Of a DNA stretch of 64,000 nucleotides, positions 9,618-19,344 are shown one piece after another. Positions within the stretch are counted from its first letter, which is position 1. The number at the start of each line of letters is the position of its first letter. A program made the position numbers and the translations under genes. This stretch comes from Neoarius graeffei (lineage: Eukaryota > Chordata > Actinopteri > Siluriformes > Ariidae). The stretch is from NCBI RefSeq assembly GCF_027579695.1, contig NC_083571.1, positions 36,236,943 to 36,300,942 on the forward strand, given 5' to 3'. The notes under the pieces were generated by a model. The model saw nothing but the letters and a program-made list of their open reading frames with translations. It had not been told where the DNA came from and did not search any database.

Positions 9618-11015
9618 TAGAGGTCTGCGCGGGTCGGATTTTTCAGTCCCGTCCGCGCCCGCATTGTGCAGTCCCACTCCCGCCCGCGCCCGCAAAGAAT
9701 TATGATTTTCAGTCCCGCTCCCGCCCACGCCCACAAAAAAATTATGATTTTCAGTCCCGCTCCCACCCGCGCCTACCATATTTTGTCCCGCTCCCGCCCG
9801 CAAATCCCGCATGATGCAGACGTTCGCGTTATTTCTCAAGAAAGTTCTTGTCTTGACACAGCGTGATGGTGCCCCGCCCCCTACTTTGAGTGGATTTGAG
9901 CATAAATATCTACAGCTCACGTTTGTTATTATTTACCTTCTTTCTGAATTCAGCATGTAGTGTCTCTAATAATAATTAGTGCTGTCAAGCAATTAAAATA
10001 TGTAATCGCGAATCGCACATTTTTATCACATGAGAAACCATTGTAATTCTCTGATCAGCATAAAAAAGTGAATGGGCTTGCTTCGTACCAATGGTGTTTT
10101 CTTCTTTTTTTTTTATTGCAAAGCAGAGCTAGTAAGAGAAGTGAATTGATTTACTTGTTGCGTTAGTCTACAACTTTAATCAGAGAGACAGATTACACAG
10201 TGACGGTAGGCTTGACTCAATGCTATCCCAGAAATCCTTCCTGTAATATGCAAATTTGGCTGTCCAATCAGAGGCGGCCAAATTTGCATATTACAGGAAG
10301 GATTTCTGGGATAGCATTGAGTCAAGCCTACCGTCACTGTGTAATCTGTCTCTCTGATTAAAATTGTAGACTAACTCAAGCAGTAAATCAATTCACTTCT
10401 CTTACTAGCTCTGCTTTGCAATAAAAAAAAAAACACCACACACCACCATTGGTACAAAGCAAGCCCATTCACTTTTTTATGCTGATCAGAGAATTACAAT
10501 GGTTTCTCATGTGATAAAAATGTGCGATTCGCGATTAAATATTTTAATCGCTTGACAGCACTAATTATTATTAGAGACACTACGTAACTCAAGCAGTAAA
10601 TCACTTCATTCATGGTTCTCTTGCTAGCTGGGTGTGAACTGCGAGTCATTAGAGTGATCAAAGAATTTCCCGTTAGGGTGATCAATGGCAAATTTAAGAT
10701 GCCATTCCTCACTCAATCTGGCAATCTGACTCTCTCTGTAAATTTAGGCATCTTAAAATGTTTTTATTAATGCCAAATAAAATATCCAGCACAAATTATA
10801 TATGATAGACACAAATTAATAGCTTATAAATTTTAGTTAGCGGGACTGCAGCTTATCACCACTCCTGCCCGCGCCGCATATGTGCACTCCCGCTCCCACC
10901 CGCACGCGCATATGTGCACTTCCGGTCGCGCCCGCAATGAGCTTTCAAAATTTGTCCCGCGCCGCACTGCTTTGCGGCGGGTCCCGCGGGACTCCTGCGG
11001 GAGTGCAGGGCTCTA
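9618..11015 (-). mobile_element. hAT MITE, GCGGGAC-rich family, copy 2 (with fold-back inside)
   Basis: The ends are TAGAGGTCTGCGC (9618) and GCAGGGCTCTA (ending 11015). The 8 bp duplication ATACCAGA lies at 9610-9617 and 11016-11023. It is in opposite orientation to copy 1 (3290-4236), with the same GCGGGAC-rich ends. The 625 bp fold-back at 9958-10582 is inserted in it. The right end lies 35 bp before the first vps37a exon in this window, so the element abuts the splice acceptor region. Confidence 0.85.
9958..10582. repeat. Near-perfect 300 bp-arm inverted repeat (fold-back)
   Basis: 9958-10260 and 10277-10582 are reverse complements with only scattered differences, around a 16 nt loop. 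Within the arms, TAGTGCTGTCAAGC resembles the end of a known fish hAT family. The outermost 15 or so bases (TAGTGTCTCTAATAA) are also inverted. Transcribed in the vps37a intron, it would form a long double-stranded RNA hairpin. Confidence 0.88.
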
Positions 11016-11049
11016 ATACCAGAGCGTGTGTGTGTGTGCGCGTATGCAG

Positions 11050-11197
11050 TGTGTCTCAGCTGAAGGACATGAACGATAGCGAAGATGTGCTGCTGGAGTG
11101 TTTTGCGAGTCTGCCTCAGCTCAAGCAGGTCTCCAGTGATAAAGAAGAGCTGGCGAACAACATCATCACTGTGGCCAGTGAGTCGATACACAAGCAG

Positions 11198-11246
<49 letters not shown>

Positions 11247-11442
11247 GAATGTGAAATATGTGGTCATTGTGTTTGTGCAGAAAAAAATTTGCAGCTGGAA
11301 CCTCAGCTGGAAGGGAAGAGACAGGAGATGCTGTACAAAGTGAGTCCACACACACACCGCACCTTTAAGGAATACAGTACACACTAACTGCATGGTGTTA
11401 TGCGGTCATATGATTTCTTCTTGTGGTTTGAGCATGTGCCTT

Positions 11443-11494
<52 letters not shown>

Positions 11495-11994
11495 CAGTAT
11501 GAGCAGCTGACACAGATGAAGTCAGCGTTCCAGACCAAGATGCAGAGACAGCATGAGCTCAGTGAGGTAAACTATAGGCTGATTTCTTCACTCAATACAC
11601 CATCAGACCAAAAAAAAAAAAAATCTGAACGTCTGTCTCTCTTCACCTCTCTCTCGCCCGCTCCTCGTTCAGAGCTGCAGCCTGAGCGCTCTGCAGGCAA
11701 GGTTAAAGGTCGCGGCCCATCAGGCCGAGGAGGAGTCCGAGGAGACGGCCGAGAGCTTCCTGGAAGGAAAGATGGAGATCGACGACTTTCTCACCAGCTT
11801 CATGGAGAAGAGGACGGTACTGTCAGGGAGCTAGTGATAATGTATTACAGTTGGTTTAACTGGTTTTCTGGTTAGTTGGATTTCTGTTCCATCTTCTGTT
11901 GGATTTCTTGTAGCTTTGCCACAGCAGAAGAGCAAAAGAAGAAAAACTTCAGCAGTCCATGTCTGCGCACGGACAGTTCCCGACTGCGCACTAG
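11050..11994 (+). CDS. vps37a: vps37a, ESCRT-I subunit, 3' half (five coding exons)
   Basis: Coding exons are 11050-11177, 11281-11339, 11498-11566, 11673-11816 and 11914-11994 (stop TAG 11992-11994). All have AG/GT borders and join in phase. The product matches the C-terminal Mod(r) domain of VPS37A: LLECFASLPQLKQV, KNLQLEPQLEGKRQ, YEQLTQMKSAF, KMQRQHELSE, SALQARLKVAAH, FLEGKMEIDDFL, FMEKRTLCHSRRAKEEK, each close to the human protein as I recall it. The Mod(r) coiled coil packs with TSG101 and VPS28 in ESCRT-I, which sorts ubiquitinated cargo into multivesicular endosomes. The N-terminal UEV-like domain and linker are not found upstream in the window. The first exon begins with the last base of a split codon, so this is a partial gene. 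Two acceptors are preceded by TG repeats. Confidence 0.93.
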
Positions 11995-12005
11995 ACTCAC
12001 TACCG
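11995..12005 (+). other. vps37a: Probable 3'UTR start and donor of a 3'UTR intron (vps37a)
   Basis: Eleven bases after the stop, TACCG|GTGCGT offers a 5' splice site that would pair with the acceptor before 15242. A junction this near the stop would not be expected to trigger nonsense-mediated decay. Confidence 0.45.
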
Positions 12006-12353
12006 GTGCGTTTCAGACCGACGCTTCTTCTCATCTTCATCACTTTTTTTTTTTTTATACGAGTTCTCATAAATATAAACGACTAATACGGCTGCTGTAG
12101 ACGAATTAGATTAGACAGCAAGTCGTTGGTTTTGGTTTTACTGGTTAATTAGACGGGCAGGGTGTTCAGTGGATGGACATGTCGATGAGGAGAGTTGCTG
12201 GTTAACTAGTTGGTGAGTGGGTGGTTGTGTCAGTCAGATGGTTAGTGAGACAGTACATGGGTGGTTCGATGGATAGTTAGGAGTTGAGTGGGATGTTGGT
12301 TAGTTGGCGAGTGGGTAGTTACTGTTGGTTTAAAGGATCGCTGGTTAATATGA
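12006..12353. repeat. Degenerate GGTTAGTTGG-type short repeat
   Basis: The intron sequence from about 12120 is built of imperfect GGTTAGT / TGGTTGG / GATGGTTAG words. The same texture resumes at about 13320-13600 and 15010-15160. The two inverted-repeat elements between these stretches appear to have inserted into one original low-complexity array. Confidence 0.55.
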
Positions 12354-13301
12354 GAGCCGTTCCACCGAATTAGTGCCGTTTCCGTCCCTAGAAAATTATA
12401 TGTATAAATGCGCATAAAAATGTACTTTTAAAATACATTTCCTTATTACGCAGAATGTCCTGCACATTGATCTGATTTCAAATTTAAGATATATAATTGT
12501 AAGGATTAATAAAAACGACCTAAAACACTGAAAAATAGCATGTGTTACCTGTCCCCGCACTCTAACTCTATACTTAACTATGAAATATTATGATTAAAAT
12601 CCTTCAGAAACAGTATTTCTTTTGCACTGTTGTGTGACTCCATATCCTATCCATGGTTTAAATCTATTTTTTTCATAAGAAATCCACAATATCTTAGTTA
12701 AAATACACATTTTAGTCGTGTCCCTGGGTTTTCACTCAGTCCTGTTACCCAAACATATTACCCCATCTGACAAATTTGGAGCATTCCATAAATCTCATGC
12801 TCAACAGGAAGTTACATCAGCTGTGTCTTCTGAAGGCCATGGGAAGACCAAAAGTTAGTTCTCTCATTTACTTTTCTGTATATTTGATGATTTTTTAACT
12901 TTGACTGATAAGGTCAATGTCAACATACTGTCCTGTTACTTAAATTATTTCTTAGATGATATTTGTTTATTTTAAAAATACAGATTTTTGGTAAATCACT
13001 AGAATGTGCCAAGTGTGGTCATGCTATTAGCGATGACGCCATGTGGCTTAATTCCATGTATTAGCTAATCCTAGGCTAAAAACTCAGTCCTGTTACTCAT
13101 ATAAAGAGTATGCAGCCATCTTTGACTTCCAAACCTTGTAAAAAAATAAATAACGTAGCCTGAGGTTGACCAATACACATTTTGAATAGTTAAATGTGTG
13201 TGTTGTTATAATCAGTGTTGAAAAGATATAACAAATTTAAGTTTAATTTGGGAGTGGTACAACAAGCAAATGGCACCCATTCGGTGGAATGTCCCATGAT
13301 A
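12354..13301. mobile_element. Non-autonomous DNA element with imperfect TIRs
   Basis: The left end has CCGTTCCACCGAATTAGTGCC. The right end has the reverse complement of GACATTCCACCGAATGGGTGCC. These are clear but imperfect inverted repeats of about 25 bp. The interior is AT-rich and non-coding. A target duplication is not evident, so the superfamily is unassigned. Confidence 0.5.
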
Positions 13302-13609
13302 GTGAGGCTCGCTTGTTATAATTAAATGGTTCGAGGGTGGTTCCTTAGGTTCGATGGTTCCATTCGATTAGATGTTAGTTCTAATGAATTGGTTGGATGA
13401 TTAGTTATGAAATTATTAGCAGTGGCTGTTATGTGGTTAAATAACGGGTTGTTGGACGGTTGGACAGTTGGCTGGTTGCGTGGTGGTAGATGGTTAGAGT
13501 AGATTGTTATATTGGTTGGTTCGATAATGATGTAGGTGAGTAAGTTTGGATATTTTGATAATCCTCCGAGTTGATATTTGAATTGTTACACGGTTAAGTG
13601 GTTGTTTAA

Positions 13610-15008
13610 TGCTGTGTTCACACTTATACCGGTACGAAAGTGGTATAACTGTATCGATACAAAGTATACCGGTACAGTTTAGTGCATCTGTCCACACTAG
13701 CGAGAAATGTTTGCAGTTTTCTTTCGCGGAAGTTGAAATGCGCGTGCGCAAAATGTTTCCGTGGTTACCGAGTAACTTCCTTCCGAGAATATGGCGGATG
13801 AAACAATGTGTGTGTGCTTTTTGTTGTCAATGTACAGTCTGTATTTCTGGTGGTCATTTATTCAGTCGAATCGTATAAAACGCGCGAGGCAGTTGAGAAA
13901 GAAACAAAGAAAACGAATCTCCCTTTCTCCTCCCTCACTTTCTCCCTTTTCCCCTCTTCCTCCTTTCTTCCTCCCTCCTTTTCCCCCCTTTCTTTGCTCC
14001 ATGTAGCTCCACGGTCATTTTGACGTTTTATTTACAGCTGGAAAGCACGTGCGTATTGCCGGAAGACGTAGGAATGGTTCATTGTGCATGCGCATTATAT
14101 TTGTATCGATACAGAGCCGCTTCATCTGTCCACACTACAGCGAAGCACTACAGTACCGATACTGTACCGGTACGAAACCCATACATTTGTGGGTTTCGTA
14201 CTGATACAGTTAGGCCAAGTTTACATTAGACCATATCAGCGGATCATCAGATTAACGTTTTTAAAACGATTAACGTGCACACAGCAACGCCAATACACGA
14301 TTCGCGTGCACACAGCAACACCAGTACACGGATACGCTCGGCTCCGCAGGCATCCTGCGTTCCAAATCACTCCACCCTGAACAGCGAGTGCCCTCTGGAG
14401 GGTGCGCACTCCGGCCTTGCGCAGCTCACAGAGCGCGCGAGTGAAGCGCACGAGCCACGATTCGGGACTGAGCCACTGTGTGTGTGATCCCAGCGCATAT
14501 CACTTACCACTTGCAAGTGGAAGGATGGCAAGCCTAAAGACAATCATAACTACACAATGGGCAGTATTTGCATCAGTATTTGCAGTATTTTCATACTTTT
14601 ATACTCTTTAATGAAAGGTGATACAAGGCGGAAGTCCGCGCCGTTTTTCAGCAGTCGCGTCACATGACCAACGCCAGCGAATCAGGAAGGTGGATGTCAC
14701 AGTGACGTTGTCCAATGACGACGCCAGCTAGAGCTCAGCACAGCGTATCCGCGTATTCTCAATATTTACACAGCACCGGAGCTGACACGATCTGGATTGA
14801 ATACGTGGACCCTGGCGGATTCCCGTTTCCCGGCGTTTCCAGGCGGTTTAATGTAAACGGACAGTGCATCCACGAAGAAAACGAGACAGATACGGTCTAA
14901 TGTAAACTTGGCCTTATACCGCTACAGTACCGGTATAGTTGCTAGTGTGGACAGGTGTTGCGGTACGAAAGTAGTATCGTATCGGTACAAAATCCCTAGT
15001 GTGGACAG
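13610..15008. mobile_element. Outer element with TACCGGTACGAAAG-type repeats, host of a nested element
   Basis: Stretches of CCGGTAC / CGGTACGAAAG / GATACAG and CTGTCCACACTAG recur at 13616-13705, 14100-14210 and 14917-15008, partly inverted. They flank a TC-rich middle and the nested 14213-14913 element. This looks like a non-autonomous DNA transposon. Exact ends are uncertain. Confidence 0.45.
14213..14913. mobile_element. Harbinger-like non-autonomous element (TTA target duplication)
   Basis: GGCCAAGTTTACATTAGACC at 14213-14232 is repeated exactly in inverse at 14894-14913. The 701 bp element is flanked by TTA at 14210-14212 and 14914-14916. Three-base TWA duplications and GGCC-like starts fit the PIF/Harbinger group. 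There is no transposase. It lies inside the element at 13610-15008 and thus inside the vps37a 3'UTR intron. Confidence 0.62.
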
Positions 15009-15241
15009 GGTACAAGTTAGACAGTGGGAGGTTTTGTTGGTTGAATAGGTAGAAACTAATTGGTCAGATGGTTGGATAACTCGTTAAGTTGAACCATGGT
15101 TATTAATTAGGTGATGGGGTTGTAAGTGAGAAGAATGGTTAGTTAATTGGACAGTTATTCTTCACTAAGATTTGCTCCAATATTTGTCACTTTGCAGTTT
15201 TTAAAAATAAGACCCTGTTCTCCATTTGTTTTTCCTCCCAG

Positions 15242-15680
15242 GTTTCGGTACTAAAGCAGAACGCTCAGCCTCATGACAAACACACAGCCATGCAGATCCA
15301 CAGTCCTCCTGATACCGAGTGGAACCTGAGAGTCAGCTAAGGAGCAGATGCTGAATTTACTGAGTAAAGAAACAACCGACGGTGTTCTGGAGCCGTTTGG
15401 CGTTCCAGAGGGGCTTCAGCGAGGCTGTAGCAGGGTGTTATTTCAAGTATTAGGCAGCCTTTTTGCGTTCTTATTAGCACACACTTTGAATATTGATAAG
15501 GGTTTCCTTTTGGTTTGGACCTTCCTTGCACTTGACAGAGAAACTGAAATTTGCCAATGCTGCCAGACACCACAAAAAAATACTGTATTTAATAATGTTG
15601 ATGATAGGCTTTATTATAATCAGACCTTGTATTATAAGTTTATTTAATTTGATAGGCTAATAAAATGTTTCCAGTAATCA
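15242..15680 (+). other. vps37a: Probable last (3'UTR) exon of vps37a with poly(A) signal
   Basis: A strong acceptor (TTTTTCCTCCCAG) precedes 15242. The following 440 bases have no transposon resemblance and end shortly after AATAAA at 15659-15664. Position, strand and spacing fit the terminal untranslated exon of vps37a. No transcript evidence is available, and it could instead be an unrelated short gene end. Confidence 0.45.
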
Positions 15681-16326
15681 CTCTGTCAGAGATGTCTGAG
15701 TTTTTTGTTTGTTTTTTTTGGCCGAAAAATAGCCAAAAGAAAACATGGATTGAAGAATGTTTAAATCATCTGCTGGTGCGTTGAGGAGTGTTTTCAAAAA
15801 GAAGAAACGTCATCCAAGGAGCACAAGCTGAACAGTCATAGGCTACGCTCCAAACCGTTTCCAGACAAGTCACGTGTGAAAGTGTCCGATAAGTGTACAC
15901 CTACTGTACGTCATCTTGTTTTGTTGCATACGCTGGGCATGTCCATTTTATAGAGTTTGTGTTTTTGGTGTCCCAAACTGTTTCACAGCCACCTCGATGC
16001 AGAAACCGTGTCTGTACTGTGTACAATCGTCCAGCTTTTCTTCTGGTACTAACGGGTAGGTTTCCGTTTCCACTGCAGGACTCCTATCAGGAACGCAGGA
16101 GGAACGTTTTACCTCCTGCTCCATTTTGCACCTAAATTGCCAGTTTTCTGGAACGGTTCAGGAAATGTCAGTTTCTCGTTTAAGATCCCCTTAGTTCCAG
16201 GGAAACTTTGTCAGAAACATATATTGTGTACCAATAATCTTAAATTTGGTCTCATCGTATAATTTCACAAGCGTTTTGGTCTCCAGGTGCCAGAAAAAAT
16301 TTCATCCTGCTCAGGCTCGCAGGGGA
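15681..16326. other. Intergenic, nothing recognised
   Basis: Unique-looking sequence between the vps37a poly(A) signal and the Tc1-like element. Reading frames are short and without motifs. Confidence 0.4.
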
Positions 16327-17775
16327 AAGTGGTGCTTGAAAGTTTGTGAACCCTTTAGAATTTTCTGCATAAATATGACCTAAAACATCAGATTTTCACA
16401 CAAGTCCTAAAAGTAGATAAAGAGAACCCAGTTAAACAAATGAGACAAAAATATTATACTTGGTCATTTATTTATTGAGGAAAATGATCCATTATTACAT
16501 ATGTGTGGCAAAAGAGCAGGGATCTATCAAAGTCTGACCTTCACAACACGTTTGTGGAAGTGTATCATGGCACGAGCAAAGGAGATTTCTGAGGACCTCA
16601 GAAAAAGCGTTGTTGATGCTCATCAGGCTGGAAAAGATTACAAAACCATCTCTAAAGAGTTTGGACTCCACCAATCCACAGTCAGACAGATTGTGTACAA
16701 ATGGAGGAAATTCAAGACCATTGTTACCCTCCCCAGGAGTGGTCGACCAACAAAGATCACTCCAAGAGCAAGGCGTGTAATAGTCGGCGAGGTCACAAAG
16801 GACCCCAGGGTAACTTCTAAGCAACTGAAGGCCTCTCTCACATTGGCTAATGTTCATGAGTCCACCATCAGAAGAACTCTGAACAACAATGGTGTGCATG
16901 ACAGGGTTGCAAGGAGAAAGCCACTGCTCTCCTAAAAGAACATTGCTGCTCGTCTGCAGTTTGCTAAAGATCACGTGGACAAGCCAGAAGGCTATTGGAA
17001 AAATGTTTTGTGGACGGATGAGACCAAAATAGAACATTTTGGTTTAAATGAGAAGCGTTATGTTTGGAGAAAGGAAAACACTGCATTCCAGCATAAGAAC
17101 CTTATCCCATCTGTGAAACATGGTGGTGGTAGTATCATGGTTTGGGCCTGTTTTGCTGCATCTGGGTCAGGATGGCTTGCCATCATTGATGGAACAATGA
17201 ATTCTGAATTATACCAGCCAATTCTAAAGGAAAATGTCAGGACATCTGTCCATGAACTGAATCTCAAGAGAAGGTGGGTCATGCAGCAAGACAACGACCC
17301 TAAGCACACAAGTCGTTCTACCAAAGAACGGTTAAAGAAGAATAAAGTTAATGTTTTGGAACGGCCAAGTCAAAGTTCTGACCTTAATCCAATGGAAATG
17401 TTGTGGAAGGACCTGAAGCGAGCAGTTCATGTGAGGAAACCCACCAACATCCCAGAGTTGAAGCTGTTCTGTACGGAGGAATGGGCTAAAATTCCTCCAA
17501 GCCGGTGTGCAGGACTGATCAACAGTTACCGCAAACGTTTAGTTGCAGTTATTGCTGCACAAGGAAGGGGGTCACACCAGATACTGAAAGCAAATATTGG
17601 ATCATTTTCCTCAATAAATAAATGACCAAGTATAATATTTTTGTCTCATTTGTTTAACTGGGTTCTCTTTATCTACTTTTAGGACTTGTGTGAAAATCTG
17701 ATGATGTTTTAGGTCATATTTATGCAGAAATATAGAAAATTCTAAAGGGTTCACAAACTTTCAAGCACCACTGTA
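16327..17775 (+). mobile_element. Tc1-like transposon, nearly intact
   Basis: The ends read GTGGTGCTTGAAAGTTTG at the left and CAAACTTTCAAGCACCAC then TGTA at the right. They continue into sub-terminal inverted repeats with the CATTTGTTTAACTGGG motif. One transposase gene fills the interior. The left tip is slightly degenerate. The same family occurs at 30046 and 49502. Confidence 0.9.
16567..17625 (+). pseudogene. Tc1-like transposase with a single nonsense codon
   Basis: The frame runs from ATG 16567 to TGA 17623 without a shift (352 codons), broken only by TAA at 16933 (codon 123). The related copy at 30046 has a lysine codon there. The N-terminal paired-type HTH carries KEFGLHQSTVRQIVYKW and the GRPTKITPRA linker. 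The DDE core has WTDETKIEHFG (first Asp), [11 protein letters not shown] (second Asp) and [13 protein letters not shown] (Glu, 34 residues on). All three catalytic residues are present. It would cut and paste its own element at TA sites. One base change separates it from an open frame, so its loss is recent. Confidence 0.9.
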
Positions 17776-18740
17776 CATCCGCAGCAAAAAGTTCATATCG
17801 ATAAATCAAATTTAATCTTGATGTAGTTCCTCTCAGGAAGGTAACAACCGGGCGGAACGGTTCCTACTAATCCTGCATCATCCCTTCGAAGTCCCCGCCG
17901 TAGGTTTTATCCTCCGATGAAGTTTAAATGTTTGGGTGAGAAATCCCTGTCAGAAGCACAATAACTCAAACGTGTTGTATAGTGAATATGAAATTTATTC
18001 TACTGTTGTACAGTGTTTTACATACGATTTAACAGACCTAAAACTTCGCACAGTACTGTATTGGAGTATGTATAAAGTCTGGAAAGTTTCCTCGTTCCAA
18101 ACTTGGAGGCTTGCAGCCCTTATTTACACTCGGGTTGGAAAAAAGTCCTGTAGGGTTCAGGGCACCATTTGCGGAAAGGGTGAAAGGGGTCGACTGAGCT
18201 TTGGTGGTTATGTGTGTATGTTTATGTAGATAATATCTGATTTAAAATATGAAATGCAGAAGATGATCAAAGCTGAAATGATCTAATTTGCACAATGTTC
18301 CCTTGATCCCAAATGTATTTAATCAACCGATGTGTATTTGTTCTTCACTTTAGCACTGAAGTGAACATGTTTTGCTGAGGTAAAAGGTTTAAAAAAAAAA
18401 CATAGCCAAACATCCCCAATCCATTGGTTTCCGTTATAATGAGAACCGGCTTAAGGTTTTCCATCAGGAACAATCTGAAACATCAAATTCATACGCAATT
18501 CAACAACCATCAGAAACGCGCTGAACCTGTTCGGAACTCGACGACGTGTCTAATCAGGAAGGTGCTATTTGCACTCGGGTGTCTGTAGCCAACCAGCATA
18601 GTAAACCCAACCTGGTTATGAATAGCTGATGTATGACTATTCTCACCCAGACACAAATATTATGATTATTAATTTGAGCAGGGTGGGGTACTGGGAAAAT
18701 TGTGTACTTTTGATTGATCTCTAAACCATTTATTAAACTA
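17776..18740. other. Intergenic, nothing recognised
   Basis: AT-rich unique-looking sequence between the Tc1-like element and the SINE, in the gap between the convergent ends of vps37a and mtmr7. No ORF with family resemblance. Confidence 0.4.
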
Positions 18741-18750
18741 ATATTTAAAT

Positions 18751-19130
18751 AAAGGCGGCACGGTGGTGTAGTGGTTAGCGCTGTCGCCTCACAGCAAGAA
18801 GGTCCGGGTTCGAGCCCCGTGGCCGGCGAGGGACTTTCTGTGTGGAGTTTGCATGTTCTCCCCGTGTCCGCGTGGGTTTCCTCCGGGTGCTCCGGTTTCC
18901 CCCACAGTCCAAAGACATGCAGGTTAGGTTAACTGGTGACTCTAAATTGAGCGTAGGTGTGAATGTGAGTGTGAATGGTTATCTGTGTCTATGTGTCAGC
19001 CCTGTGATGACCTGGCGACTTGTCCAGGGTGTACCCCGCCTTTCGCCCGTAGTCAGCTGGGATAGGCTCCAGCTTGCCTGCGACCCTGTAGACCAGGATA
19101 AAGCGGCTAGAGATAATGAGATGAGATGAG
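18751..19130 (+). mobile_element. tRNA-derived SINE, full length
   Basis: A full copy of the family, flanked by a perfect 10 bp duplication ATATTTAAAT (18741-18750 and 19131-19140). This defines the ends: AAAGGCGGCACGG at the head and TAATGAGATGAGATGAG at the tail. Confidence 0.92.
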
Positions 19131-19344
19131 ATATTTAAATTTAAAAAAATCAGCACTGTTTTTGATAGTTCTGAAGACTCTGTGCTCATAAATATTTAGT
19201 CATAAAACAGTCATTTGAAAATAATATAAATAAATTAAAATACTATTTTTAACCCTTGTCTTAACCGACATCCTGCAATCCGATGACTGTCCAGTGATCA
19301 ACTATACAGTTATCCTGTCTCTATTTTTTTTTATTTTAAATCTG

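Noticed and set aside
1-11049. Search for the missing upstream exons of vps37a (UEV-like domain)
   Set aside because: I found no segment resembling the UEV or linker exons. The region is filled by transposons. The exons are probably beyond the left edge.
11166-11393. His/Thr and Val/Cys repeat ORFs around vps37a exons
   Set aside because: They are translations of (TG)n/(CA)n tracts in introns.
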